Assembly: GCA_035578175.1 (NCBI GenBank) | Contig: JAQMRL010000002.1 | Coordinates: 136,018,171-136,082,170 of the forward strand | Source of the DNA: Catonia carolina | Taxonomy: Eukaryota; Arthropoda; Insecta; Hemiptera; Achilidae | Direction: 5' to 3' | Length of the DNA: 64,000 nucleotides | Part shown: piece by piece, positions 1 through 13,000 of the stretch | How positions within the stretch are numbered: position 1 is the stretch's first letter | Layout: each line of letters starts with the position of its first letter | Translations under genes and position numbers: made by a program | The notes under the pieces: model-generated | The model's database searches: none | Seen by the model: only the letters and a program-made list of their open reading frames with translations | What the model was told of the DNA's origin: nothing

Positions 1-770
1 AAGCAGTGGAAGTCTGCTTCTGTCAGCTTGTTTAAAATCTCTCATTACATTTGCTTTCAGTGCTTCCACACTATCAAATCTTGTCCTCTTAAGCTCTGAT
101 TTTACCTTAGGAAGTAAAAGAAGTCATAGGTCGGATGGACAGGTGAGTATGGTGCGGTGGTCCAATATGATGCTGTAATTTGCAGAGAACGCCTTCACAG
201 ACCCAAGTGGAATGGGGTGGTGCATTGTCTTGGTAAAGGATTTAGGAATTGCTCTTCCACGAATCGGATCTTTGTCTTCTCACTCGAAATTGATTTCAGC
301 AAGAGCTCGGATGACGGTTTTCTGGATGTTTTCATCCAGTTTTGGTGTTGACAACAAAAACAATGACGACGACAACAACAAAAACAATGATGGCGACAAC
401 AACAATAAAAACAACGACGACGACAACAACAACAAAAACAACAACAAAAAATGTGGATTGTCTTCGGTCATTTGACATCCCTCTTTAAACCTTTTAAACC
501 ACTCAAAAACTTGCACCATAAACATTCACTTCCTTTGTTAAGGCATGAGCTTCTGAAGTGGTTTTCCCAGTTCCACAAGAAACTTGAGGGTAACTCATTG
601 CTCTATGTGAACACTGTGTTTTTTCAACTAGACAAGCACAGGAACATGCGATTACTACAGCGAGACTGAATGACGTACAATTGTGCCCATCGAGCACAGG
701 TTTGGAGGCATCAACAGGCATGTTCAAACCTGCCACACATTGTATTATAAAATATAATTTACATTGCACA
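1..770 (-). pseudogene. Degenerate mariner transposase remnant with AAC/GAC microsatellite
   Basis: Antisense frames read mariner pieces in order from right to left: GKTTSEAHALTKEVNVYGAS (N-terminal HTH), VFEWFKRFKEGCQMTEDNPH (about 525-440), ENIQKTVIRALAEINFE, and KVKSELKRTRFDSVEALKA near the left edge. A run of about 100 bp of AAC/GAC units at 350-455 interrupts the N-terminal part. The element is broken in several frames and its 3' end is beyond the window. Confidence 0.7.
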
Positions 771-830
771 ATATAATGGTTTATTACAATTACGTTTCAT
801 ATAATTTATTATATTTGTGATTTTTTTTAG

Positions 831-1000
831 GCTACATTGAAAAAAGCAAAAGTTAAAGTGTTTGATCAACCAAGCAGAGGAGAAAACACTATATTAACAT
901 TAAAAGAAAACCCTAATTTATCTGATGATGTATTAACAGTTGCCAGTATAATGCTTGATAAAATTGTTTTTGTTAATTATCCTCAACTTATACAAGCTAA
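831..1000 (+). CDS. XRN1: XRN1 exon 1 of window
   Basis: The acceptor is a T-run ending in TTTAG and the donor is GTAAGT. It encodes 56 codons plus 2 nt, from ATLKKAKVKVFDQPSRGENT to VNYPQLIQA. The SRGEN motif marks the end of the conserved XRN1 core leading into the D1 region. The exon was too short and open-ended to be a standalone ORF and was found by reading around the splice sites. Confidence 0.9.
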
Positions 1001-4000
1001 GTAAGTCATAAAGATTTTTTATTTGTTATTTTATTTTAATTATTCTCCTGGTTCTAATATATTTTTTAAAAAATACTTTTAAGGCCTTGGACCACTTTAG
1101 TTTATAGCCTGGTAAGGTAATTTTCTACTTTTAATCTTCTTGCTGCACTTTTGCAGTCTTTCGCTTCTCTCTTGTTCCGCCATTCAAGGCTTCTGATCTT
1201 CTGAGTCGTTCTGCTTAAGAAAACCCTGCTTTTTCTTGCCACCTTTGCTTTCTGTTGGAATCTGGTTATTGGGTTTTTAATTTTGTGATAGTTTCCTGAT
1301 TTAGTTTTTAAGTCATTTATTATGATTTTGAGTTCTTTCATGCCCTCCTTTACCTCCTTGATCCATTTTGGTGTATGTACTTTGTTCCAAAATCTCTTAT
1401 CAGTGTTCTTACTAATCTTGTGTCGTCAATGCTGGCCGCATTGGCGTAGTTAGTAATGTGCTCACCTCTCATCATGCAGTCTTGGGTTCAAATCCCATTC
1501 AGGCACGGCATATTTTGATGCGTTACAAAAAATCATTTCATCCTTCACCCTCTGCAGCAGCAGTAGTTGCAGAACAGTTGGACATTAAACAAAAAAAAAA
1601 AATCTGTACAAGTGGCCCAGGAACGATATTCTCTTTTTCCTGACCGTACCTGTTAGTGGTTCGATCATCTTGTACAGTTCACTGTTTGGGATGGTTTTCC
1701 ACCTGCCATCCTTGATGTTATTTTTGTTAATAAACTTTCTAACTATTCTTCTCTCAACTTTCTGTATGTTGTCTTTATCGCCAGTTTTAATTGGCCCGAA
1801 TAATGTCTCGCTTTTGTAAAGAATTTCTGGCAATGCTACTGTCTGATAGTGTCTCAATTTTGGTTTTTATTGACATGCATTTTTTGCTGTAGATATTTTT
1901 TGTAAATTTCGCTGATCTAATTTTTGTTTTATAAATAGAATATTTCTAGTCCAGTAAATCATTAAGATTCTATTAAACCTTTGAAAAAGTGTTCGATAAT
2001 ACAAATTTGTAACCTTGTTTGATCATCGTTACTTACAGTTAATTCCAGTTCCAGTAATCAAAATGCACTTGTCCTGATTTCATCATTATAAATGGCGCCT
2101 ACTCTATTAGTAGGCTATTAGAATAAAAGGGTTGAGTTTTAGAACTACAGTATATGTGTTTGGGAAGGTATAAGATGGTATAAGATACCATCTTATACCT
2201 TCCCTAGAGTAGAGCGTAGTTATTCCCTTAGGTCGCAAGTGGTCTTAATTAGAATATTGTTTATTTTTTCCTTAGAGAATACGCATGATGATTTTTAAAA
2301 TTTCAGCTTTTTAAGAAGGTTTAGAAATAATATTCCTATATGACACAAATATAGGGGTGGTTTTTTCAACTTCCAATCGGCCATAAATATAAGACAAGTG
2401 ATTTCAGAAAAAATGTTTTATGACTAAAAATTACATACACTTATGGCTACTTTTTGACATAATTACCTTGACTATTAGAGCATTTGTCATGTCTGTGAAC
2501 AAGCTTTCCAATACTCTTTTCATAAAATGTTGCTGCCAGTGAATATAAGTGAGTCTTGATTTTGTCTGGAAGCACTCACTCTTAGTCACATCTTCAGTTC
2601 AGGAAAACGATGGAAGTCACTTTGTGCTAGGTCGGGTCTGTATAGCGGGCGATTGAAAATGTCCCATTGAAATCGCTCAAGGAGCCGTTGGGTTGCACTA
2701 GCACTTTGAGGGTGAGCGTTGTCATGGATCAGAACAATTCTAGAAGTCAGGATTGGGTGTGTCATATTGAATCCATATCTCATGTCGCATCACAATTAAT
2801 TTAAAAAAAATCTTTTCCTTTAGTAGCAATTATGGTCAAGTAGCAAAAAAAAATCTTTTCCTTTAGTAGCAATTATGGTCAACTTCAAAGCTGAAGCCAT
2901 TCGGCGATTTTTGTGGTTGTCATCTTAAGGAGTGCAAAGTTTTTTTGTAGCTTAAATGTTCTGTAACGATAAAATGCAAAGAATATCTTGAACTTTGGAA
3001 ATTCCATAGCCAAATTCACTTATGGTGACCTGTGATTTTTTCTAACTGCTTCATTAAATCATTGAACTGGGACCTCTGTAGCGACAGACTTATTTCCTTG
3101 ACCCTTTCATCATGCACATCAGTTCGGCTCTCTTTAAATTTTTGACACCATCACTCAAAGTTTTCTCCGTACACTCAGCTCATTCTTCGATGAATTTCTG
3201 CTACACTTTTCCCTTCTCCTTACAGGAAACTAATAACACTTCAAAATTCACACTTGGTGGGAGAATGAATCGAGACGACCATGTTTATGTGACTGCAGCT
3301 CAGCACAGACTGATGTCTTGAACTCGGCAGTGACAAAGAATGTAGTGCAAGAGATGTGCAGTCACCTACTGCGCATACCACAAGCCTGTTGCTTGTCTGA
3401 TGTTTATGGTGTGGGATCGGTGGTTGAAAAAGAAACTGCCCTTGTATTTCTGTTCTGTATGGCACAAGTGGTTAAAATGCAAATGTAGTTTTTCTCTTCA
3501 ACCCCTAAAGAACAAATTTTTATAGTTTCAGCTCTTTGGGTGATCGTAAAATTAGTGAATTAGTGATGCGCAGGTTAGTCATTGGGTGCTTTCGAGTTAT
3601 ATATAACTGTATCAGCTAAAATTACCTTAGAAAAAATGTTGTTACTTTTTTGTATGATCTTACATATGCCATCATTGTTTTGCAGAGTCGTGGCTGTAGC
3701 TGATGAAAACAAAAGAGTGATTCTGAGACCATCTAGTGATGGCTCTAAATCTATGGTTACTGAAGACATGAATTCTGACTTAGCACAACAGTGGAATCTG
3801 TCAAAAAAATCCATTGGAGAAACGTAAGTTATTCAATATTTCTTGGTGACATATTTACCCCATTCTAACTACATTGTGATTATTGTTCGTATACCAGGTG
3901 TTTCTAAATTAGTTGTAGAAAAGTAATATTTTTTTGGGAAAAATATAAAAATTAATAGAAATATTTGTTACATCACTGAGTACAGTATATCTTAAAGTTT

Positions 4001-7000
4001 CATTTACAAATGTTTAATGTGGACTACCTTTTGTAACATGGCAGATACCCATCTGTTATCAGTCTACTGCTGAATACTATGAATCATATCTGGATAAATG
4101 GTGGCAATTGTTAACGATTTGGTGCCGTAGCTTGTTGATGTTTTCAGAGAGAGAAGGAATAGGCACTCTGTCTTAAATGTAACCTTATTGTGATGTCCTT
4201 TGGAGTTAAATCAATATTGGCTTGGCTGGGAAGTTGTTCCACCATGTCTAGTCTTAAGTTGACACTTTTTTTTATTGAAATAAATGATAACTTCCGTGTG
4301 ATGAAAAAGTGGTGTTGCACCGTCTCACTGGAAAATCTATGTACATATCCTTTTGTAGTTTTGTCATTAGATAATATTAGAGCATGTCCAGGTAATTGTA
4401 TGCCAGGTAAAGTTGATATAACAAAAAATGAAGGGCCATAATAAATTTTGTGATGGTTACCGCATACTATCCATGATGGAAGAATAAATGAACATTCAAT
4501 GAAAAACTTGTTATCTTCTTTAAAAAATCAGTCAGCCAAAGTATTAAGGTTCAAATCTGTTAATGTACTGCTATTATTGCATGTTTATTCCCATTAAAAT
4601 AATCTGAAATTTGGAGAATATAATTATGCCATGTAATGATAAGTTTTTTTTATTTATCTATTCTTTGAACAGAAAAATTGTATTATGCCAAATGAAATGT
4701 GTAAAACATATTTATCATTTTTAATACCAGACTATCAGTTCAGTTGTATGATAACTATTTTTACTTTCCCTTGGTTTGGGTGAATTATAGGAAGGAAAAT
4801 ATTGTTTTCATGGCTAATTTTTTTAAATAGAATTTTCACCAGAAATATACGTTTTCACATACCCTAAACCCAAAACAACAACATTTTCTACTGATCAGTC
4901 TGTGTATGTGCATGTGTGCGCATGTGAGATAGAAGGGAGGGGGGAGAGAGAGAGAGAGAGAGCGAGCACATGCGTGAACAAAATATCTCAAGAATGGAAC
5001 ATCTTACGAAGTCGAAACTTTTAACTTAACTTAGGTACCACTAGGGGACTTACCAAACATTTTCATCAAAATCGGTCAGCTGGAAACAGTAGCTTTTTTT
5101 TTTTATTGTATAGCCCTTTTAAGAGCGCACTAGTTATGTAATTAAATTCATTTTCCCTTAAGCTGTTTTGGGAGCTGTCGCCTCCTTGCGTGGTACTCCC
5201 TCATCCTCCTCACCACCTGTCTCTCCTCCTCTGTCCAGATTTTAGTCTTGGACTCAGCAGAATGGAAATTCCCAAAAGTCTTAATCTTGTGCCTAAAAAT
5301 GTCTGTTCATAATGTCTTTGCCCGAGATGTCCAACATTATGAGGTCTTCCTCCACTTCCTTCAACCATCTGTCTCTGGTTTTAAGTCCTTCCTGGCTTCT
5401 GATCAACTTGTAGGTCTCATTTTCTATATCCCTAAACCTCATTAGATGTCCGTAATATTGCAGTCGTCTTTTCCGACACTTTGTTGCCAAGGATTCCCCC
5501 AGAAAATTCATTATTACTTCGTTTCATCGTTTTTTATGTACGTTAGTGGTCATAGACTGTTCCCAATATTGTCTGGGCAAATCTTCTGTGTACCTTGTCC
5601 AGCTTTGCAAGTTCTCCCTTTCTGTAACATGTCAGAGTCTCAGCCGCGTACAAAACCTGTGGGAGGACCACCGTGTTTAAGTGTCTTAACTTGGTGTTGC
5701 GGGAGATACACTTTTTGTTGTAAAATCCTTTCATCTGTACATACGCCATCTCTAATTTTCCAATTCTTCTCCGTAATGCCAGGGCATCCGATCCATTTTG
5801 TTGGATGATTTCGCCCAGATAATTAAAATGGTCAACTCTGCTCAATCTGCCAAAATCAGTTTTAAGTGACCTTGGGCTGTCTTCATCATTAGACATGAAA
5901 ACGGACTTTTCAAAAGAGATATTCAGACCCGTTCCCCCTGCTACCCTTTTAAGCGTGTCTATCTGAAAAATTGCTTGATCTCTGGTTTCTGCAACCAAAG
6001 CCAAGTCATCTGCAAAAGCCAGTACATCGATCGCGAATCTAGTGGCCAAACTTTTCCCTCCATAGACGGTTCCCTCTATCTTATTCCTCGTGTTGTATTC
6101 TTGGCATTTTTTCCTCCACTCAGTTATTACTTTGTGCAGGACACAGTTGAAGAGTATGGGAGACAATCCGTCTCCTTGCCTAAGTCCCGTCTTGACTTCA
6201 AAAGGTTCTGAGAGTACTCCCATAAACCTTGCTCTAGAAAAGGTTCCAGTTAGTGTTAGTTTTAGTAAGTTTCTAATTTTATTATCCACTCCGAATTCTT
6301 GGAGTATTTTCATTAAGACGTCTCTGTCTATGGAGTCGTAAGCCTTGGCAAAATCGAAGAAACTAATATAGTACTTTTTCTGTAAACAGTAGTTTATAAT
6401 AGCAATTTTTCACTTTTTTATGATTTTCTTAAAAATAGCTTTGACAATTTAAAAAAAATTGCATTATTTATTATATTGTTGTGTTCTACAAGATAGAGTA
6501 AGCGTTGTTAGCTGAAATTTTTGGAGGCCTGAACTCTAGTGGCGAAAAATGTTTTTTAAGATTGCAGCCTTAGTAGGTATTAATTAATCAAAGTTGTAGA
6601 ACATTAAAAAACCTACGACTTTTATTTCAAGCATTTTTCTTCAGCCCTTAGTTTAGCGTCAATTAATTAATTTTCTGTACTTTGCTCATTTAAATCAGTA
6701 AAAATGGGATTTTTTAAGATTGCAGCCTAAGTATGCCTTTTTTATGGGAAAAGTGTATGCAACTAAATTTATAGAAAATTAAAAACCTACAAATTTTATT
6801 ACAAAAATTTTTACTACCGATCCTTGTTTAGCGTCAATTAGTAATTTTCCGTACTTTTCTCATCTAAATTTCATAATTCGAACAGCGGTTGATTTTCATT
6901 TAGCATCATTCAGTCATGAATTAAAATTAGGGTGTGTTTGCATTTTACATTGTTTACTCGGATTAAACAAAAGTTATATTTTTAATTATTTACATTAGCA

Positions 7001-10000
7001 ATAATTGAAGGTCATGTGAGTGTTTTGACACCAGATTTTAATTTTGCAGACACCTTCAAAGATTGGGTATCGAAATTGGTAACACGAAAATTCTTGTATA
7101 TGCTTCATCATTAGAAGGACAGAAATTTGTTTTTAGTAGCACTGGTAAAATTTCAACCGAGAAACAGGTACGTGTATAATTATTTTATTTTAAACTAATT
7201 TGTGAGATAATGTATATCAACATCCTATTAATACTACTGTTGCTTCATGTCTTTTTATTAAAATTTCAGTTATTATTTGTAAATAAAATGAAAATATTAG
7301 TAATATTGAATTTATTAGCAATTGTAGATGCTTTTCGAGCAATTATACTTTTGAACCTGTGACAATTCTCTCCTTTGAAATTAAGTATGGTTGCTATAGG
7401 TGAACTATACTATAAAACGTACTTGTTAAGTTTAGTAATCACTCGACTTACGCGATTAATGTGTTCCGCAATATTGTCGCGTAAATCAATATTTGCATTA
7501 CTCGAGAGTAGGCCCTATTCTCGAGTATGTACTGTTTCGTACAATTGTACATACATACTTAATTATTTGCTAGAAAGGTGTATATTACATGCACAGTACA
7601 GTAATGTAAATAAATACGAAGCTTTTACGTTCTGTCTAAAAATTTTACAAGCTGCCTATATTAACCAAGTAAGTACACATACATACATACATAGAACATA
7701 ATGATAGAAATTGTGAAATGTCTATAAACATGAGTTATTTTGAAAAATGTCTTCCTACCTTCAATGTTTGTTGCTTAGGCAGATTAAACGCATTCAAAGT
7801 GGTTTGCTGAGTTTTTCGCCGTTTCTCCCAGTAAATCCGCTCATAGCACACAGTGACTTCATTCATCTGTCTTGAAACCTTTGCACTTCTCTTATGTTCT
7901 GGATCATTTTCTGTGAAATAAGCAATGTAGAGTTCCAAATTTTGAAAAGCTTTAGCCATAGCATTGATCAAAAAGATTCTTATTTACCGTGATTCTTCTA
8001 TACCCGAAACGCTTTCAGTTCGATAAGTTCTATTTGATAAGTTTCTATTTGATACGCTCTTCTTCTTGCGATTGTATCCAGTTTTCAATGTCTTCTTCAT
8101 CAATTGTGTTACCTTCACTGGTTTCCCATGCATCTTCAGATGCTGCATGAGTAGGCCAGATTCTTTTTCATGCATTTTTCAAACAGCTTTGAGTCACCTC
8201 ATCCCATTATTCGGCTATTATGTCTTTGGCGTTTTATGTATTAAATTGTTTCCAAAATGCTTGAATACTTTACTTTTCTTGGGAATCAATTTCAGTATTA
8301 GTATCCTCCTCAGATAAAACTTTTGAACTGCTTGATTACGCCTTAATCCAACGGCTGAATCAATGATGTGCTAGGCAGCATGAATGCAACTTCAACATTT
8401 GCATCCACTGTATCAGTGTTACAGGGTGACTGGGTGCATTGTCAATTAATATTAAAATCTTTTATAGAATATCTTTCCTAATGCAATATTTTTTACGTTC
8501 AGGAACAAGTAAATCTGAGAAACTATCTTCAAAAAGAGCTTTTTTTATTATCCAACCTTTTTTATCAGATTGCCAATATATAGGTAAATCAGTTTTACAG
8601 CATTTTTTTAAAGCTTGTGGAGTCTCTGAATGATACACTATGAAAGGTTTCAATTTGAAGGTCCCGGCCGCGTTGGAACCAAACAAGATTGTGCACCTCT
8701 CCTTTAGCAACTTTAAATCCCAGAGCTGATTTTTCTTCTATATATATGAATGTCTGGCTAGGCACCCGATTCCAATAGAGTCCTGTTTCATTTAAATTAA
8801 AAACCTGCCTGGGATCATAATTACAAATTATGTTTTCAAAATTGTTCACGAAACTTTCGGCTACTTGCTTGCCCACTGATGCGACTTCACCGGGTATTTT
8901 TAAACTATGCAATCCATGATGCTCCTTAAATTTATAAAACCGCCTGTCACTAGCACTAAATTCTTTCGCTTCAGTTGCACCATTTTTATTTAAAGTTTCA
9001 TATGTTGATCGAGCTTTTACAGTAAATGTTCCATCTTCTTTCTCCATTATCAGTGGTCTAAACACGGAAATTCAATGAGATTTCAATCTTGTTGAATTTT
9101 TGCACAATTCTTTTATTCTTCTTATTCTTATTCTTATTCTTTTATTTTATCAGCACTATCCTGAATTGTTCTAAGTGTTGATTTGCGTAGACCTGTTATT
9201 ATTTTAATGTCCTTTGTTCTTTTCTTGTTTTCTTAACATTTAGCAGTCGATAACTTTTCTTCTAAGGATATAGCCTTTTGCTTTTTCTGAACTATCTTCC
9301 TGACAATAAATCACAACCAATACACAGTAGACACGATACAGAACACAACCAATCTGATTTACAATTTAACTGGAACTGTTGGCTACAAAGGAAGTTGATA
9401 ATTTATCTATTCACGATGTTGTGAATCAAACAGGATATTTTTGTCGTACAGTAATACAAAGTAATTAATGATTAATCTATTCACAGTGTTATGAATCAAA
9501 CAGGATGTAGTTATCGTACAATGTGGTACAGCCAATAAATTGAGATAGTAACTATAAAAAGGAAGTTGAGTATAAATTAGATTGTAACTTTGTAATTACA
9601 GAAAGATTATGCCAAGTAATTCTAGACACATTTAACATTTGTTAAGTCCGGTGTGACCTGAACTTGCAAATGATATAACTCTCTTAATAATTTATTTAAG
9701 GCGGTATTAACTAGGAGAACCAGATTGTTTCTACGGTGGTCGTCGCTCACGACCAAGCCGTTAAGTATTGACACAAGCCGTGTAACTTTTTGGAGGAGCC
9801 GGGATAGAACGAATTGCGCTATAAAACACAGACAGAAGGATAAAATTAGGATCACTGAACAACTTAACTTACAAAGATGTATTGTTGAATCGTTACTTAC
9901 CAGAAAACATGACACATGAGCACTTGTATTCGAGATTGCCTGAAGAAACGTAGATTGCAGAATCAACGCCGAATAACGCGGAAGAATTGCTAATTAGCAT

Positions 10001-13000
10001 GAGCATTTAACAAAGTACATAGTTTAACAGTTTAAGAATATATAACACTCAGTAGCTTACAACAATAGCCTGATGCACCTCACAAAACAGTCATTGGAGG
10101 GCAAAACCGAAAGGAATCATCCAAACTCTCGTGCATGCCAAATCGAACAGTGTGTAAGTAACAAAGAAAGCGGAAGGATGCAGGATTAGGTGGGGATGCA
10201 GAGATGGTGTAAAGAGACATAATAGGGGAAGCAAGAATGACACAGCATTAATTGAATTATAAGGCGAAATTAAGAGAGCCAAGGCGCGTACATTCAAATG
10301 ACTGCACGCGTATACAAGAATGAATTAACCGGGATGTAGTTTACTTAACAACGTGAATTCGTGTTAATCGAACTCACGTATGTAGAGGTATTACTGTACT
10401 TAGTCTGGGCAGGAACTACCTTAATGTAGCTGTGGGATTTTAAAGGGGCACTTTCACCTTAGGTGGCATCTACAAAACCAAAGATTCCCATTTAGTGGTG
10501 ATCCAGTGTGTAAATTGTCTGGTAAGGGGGGAAGGATCTCTTAATGCCAAGAATTAATTAATAGGAAGTATTCAGTTTTTGGGGAAATAAACCTGGAGGG
10601 TAGTCTCCCACATAAAGACTTCTAAGCCAGTCTCCTGAAAATTATACTAAGAAGGGGTTTGTTTGCTAACTAAACTGTGAAAGATGGGGTAACAAAATAG
10701 CCTCTCTGTGGCTGCCATGTTAAATAACTAAAAGGGCTGTCTCGTCTGTCATTTATAATCTAATCTGTAGTTGAACCAGAATTAGAACTAAAATATTGGT
10801 TGTACTGCCTATTTTGACCCGCTGGCAGCCAGCTTGTAGGTGTTGGCAAAGGTTGAGAAAATTACACCATACAGTTAACATCTTTTGTAACAATATCTCT
10901 TTTTAAATATGTCTACTTATTATTTATTTTATTAATTGAATGGCTCAACAGAAAAACGTTGCAACTGACAAAATTTACTAAAGTGAGGTTTCAGTGAAAT
11001 ACGTTAAATCCTCTATTTGATCATAATAGTGAATTCTAACGGGTAGAATTGTAACTAAAATCTTGGAAATTCTTAAAACAAAATCGTCATACAGTGAAAA
11101 ATCAGTATACAGCTAAGAATCAGATGGTATCTTTCACTTTCAGTAAAAATTTGTTTTTGTTACTTGCAACGTTTTTCCATTGACCCATTCAATTTTGTTT
11201 TGTAATGATAATAATCGATAACTTAATATTGCTTTGTTTTTAGTGGACCAAAATACCTTCTTCATTTGCTCTACAAACAATCGTTCGTAATATTGTTTAT
11301 GCAGAACGAGAAATGGATCAGACATTGACTATTGATGATTTATTTAAGCCATCTACTACGTGTTTTTCTCTTGGTACACCGCATTATGGTGCAATGGGAA
11401 CTGTGAGTAGCATTTTGTTGTTTCTTTTTGACATGTAAGTAAAAATATACGATTAATTTTGACCCGTATTCTTGTAACTTTTTTCATTTAAAGGTAATAG
11501 TGTTAAGTGTTATTTTGAGTTAAATTGTTTAACTGGAGATTTATTTTTTGTTTAGCTCTGTTGTAATAATTATTATTTGGACTATACTGGGTAATTCAAA
11601 ACTATACGGCAATCTCTGAGGATCTCATTCTATAGCTAAAAATAAGAAAAAAAGTTCATATAAACATATGCTTGAAAAGGCTTAGTTAGCGAGTTACGGC
11701 TAGCGAAAAATTTCACCGAGAACTCTGTACCCTCGGTGAAGTAAGGCCGTATAAAAATGTTAAAGGTAGTTACAAAGATACAAATACGATTATTTTTTGT
11801 GTTTTTTTAATCTGATAAATTGAATAAAATTGGTTCCAGAGCTGTAAATGCAATACTTTCAGAGATATCTTGCATAAAACACAAGAATTGGTGCAAAGAA
11901 ATAACACATTTTTGTGTTTAACGTAAGAATATTTTCATAAATGGTAAATAAAGGTGTATTTTTTCTTAAATAAATCTGTAGGAAATTTAATTCTGAAAAG
12001 ATTCATGTGAATTACTCAGGGAAAAAATTAATAATAGGTATTGAAATTTCGGTTTATTTAAAATCAAAACAGACGCACATAAAACGCATATTCTTAACTG
12101 CATAAAATATTAACTAATATTTAGGTTGGGAGTAGCAGCTGATCATCAGCTGTTACTCCCAACTGTTTCTAGTTAACCCCTTAACGGTTTATGACGAGAT
12201 ATCTCGCAACGTAAATGTCGTAGAAAAGTGCCCCTGACGAGATAACTCGCAACTGAATTTGTCTCGATTTATTCTGTTTTCTGTCGAAATATCTCGCCGT
12301 AACATTAAAAGTAGTTTATCTTATATCCGTAACTTTAATATTAGCGCTAGTAAAGGTTCCTTTCTATAGGTTTGATGACTCTATGTTATTTGTTTAAGTC
12401 ATACTCTCCAATGTTGCATAAAAGGTTATGTTTCGTTGTAAAGTTATAAGTTCATTATTAGTGTTTACGAAAAGAAATTGTAAGCTATTCGATATTATTT
12501 ATAGTTTTTTAGTAGTAGGTTTCATTTCATACATAGGATTTAGTCCGGTATTTCAATTCCGTTTATTGTAGTAGGATTGTTTAGTAGTTATTCGTAAGTG
12601 ATGGCTGGTACCTCTTTTTTTTAAAAAAATGATGTTTTTGAGCATGGAAATTGATTTATATGTCTTTATTCAGTCATATTATACAAAATTATGAAGAAGA
12701 AAAAATTGAGCAGGATATGAACATTTTTGGCTAAAAAAAGGAACCGTTAAGGGGTTAACCGCCAATATAGAACGAAATTTGTCGGCCGGCCTGCAGGTCA
12801 GGTCAACCAATTACACATGTCATACAAAAGCTGTTTTGTTGTTGAAATGTGATACAATAACATAATACTTAATATAATAACACCATTTATCAGTGTTACA
12901 GTAATATAATATATTCTGTACTTTCCTGAAGAGTTTTAATTTGGAAAATTGGCTTTAATATTCTTAAAGTGATTTATAGAAAAAGTAATACGAGGAGTAA

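Larger units (their letters stand above)
4760..7038 (+). repeat. Repeat family E, copy 1 (interrupted by a LINE)
   Basis: It starts TTACTTTCCCTTGG and runs through the family landmarks ATATCTCAAGAA, TTTTCATCAAAATCGGTCAG and TTTTAAGATTGCAGCC, ending TGTTTTGACACCAGATTTT. A LINE inserted at 5093-6383 splits it, leaving a 9-bp target duplication. The copy ends about 11 nt before the exon at 7050. No ORF, noncoding. Confidence 0.8.

Noticed and set aside
212..475. Frame rich in Asn/Asp repeats (NNKNNDDDNN)
   Set aside because: It is a translation of an AAC/GAC microsatellite inside an antisense mariner remnant, not a gene.
1440..1500. Possible tRNA gene (A- and B-box)
   Set aside because: No acceptor stem closes and the same body plus A-tail recurs at 16710, so it is a SINE. 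The same reasoning applies at 16710, 45011, 58801 and 60581.
2162..2204. microRNA precursor
   Set aside because: The hairpin is only 43 nt with a 3-nt loop, too short for a normal precursor.
9622..9966. 114-residue minus-strand frame
   Set aside because: No recognisable motif. It lies in the upstream noncoding part of a Tigger-like element and looks like a chance frame.
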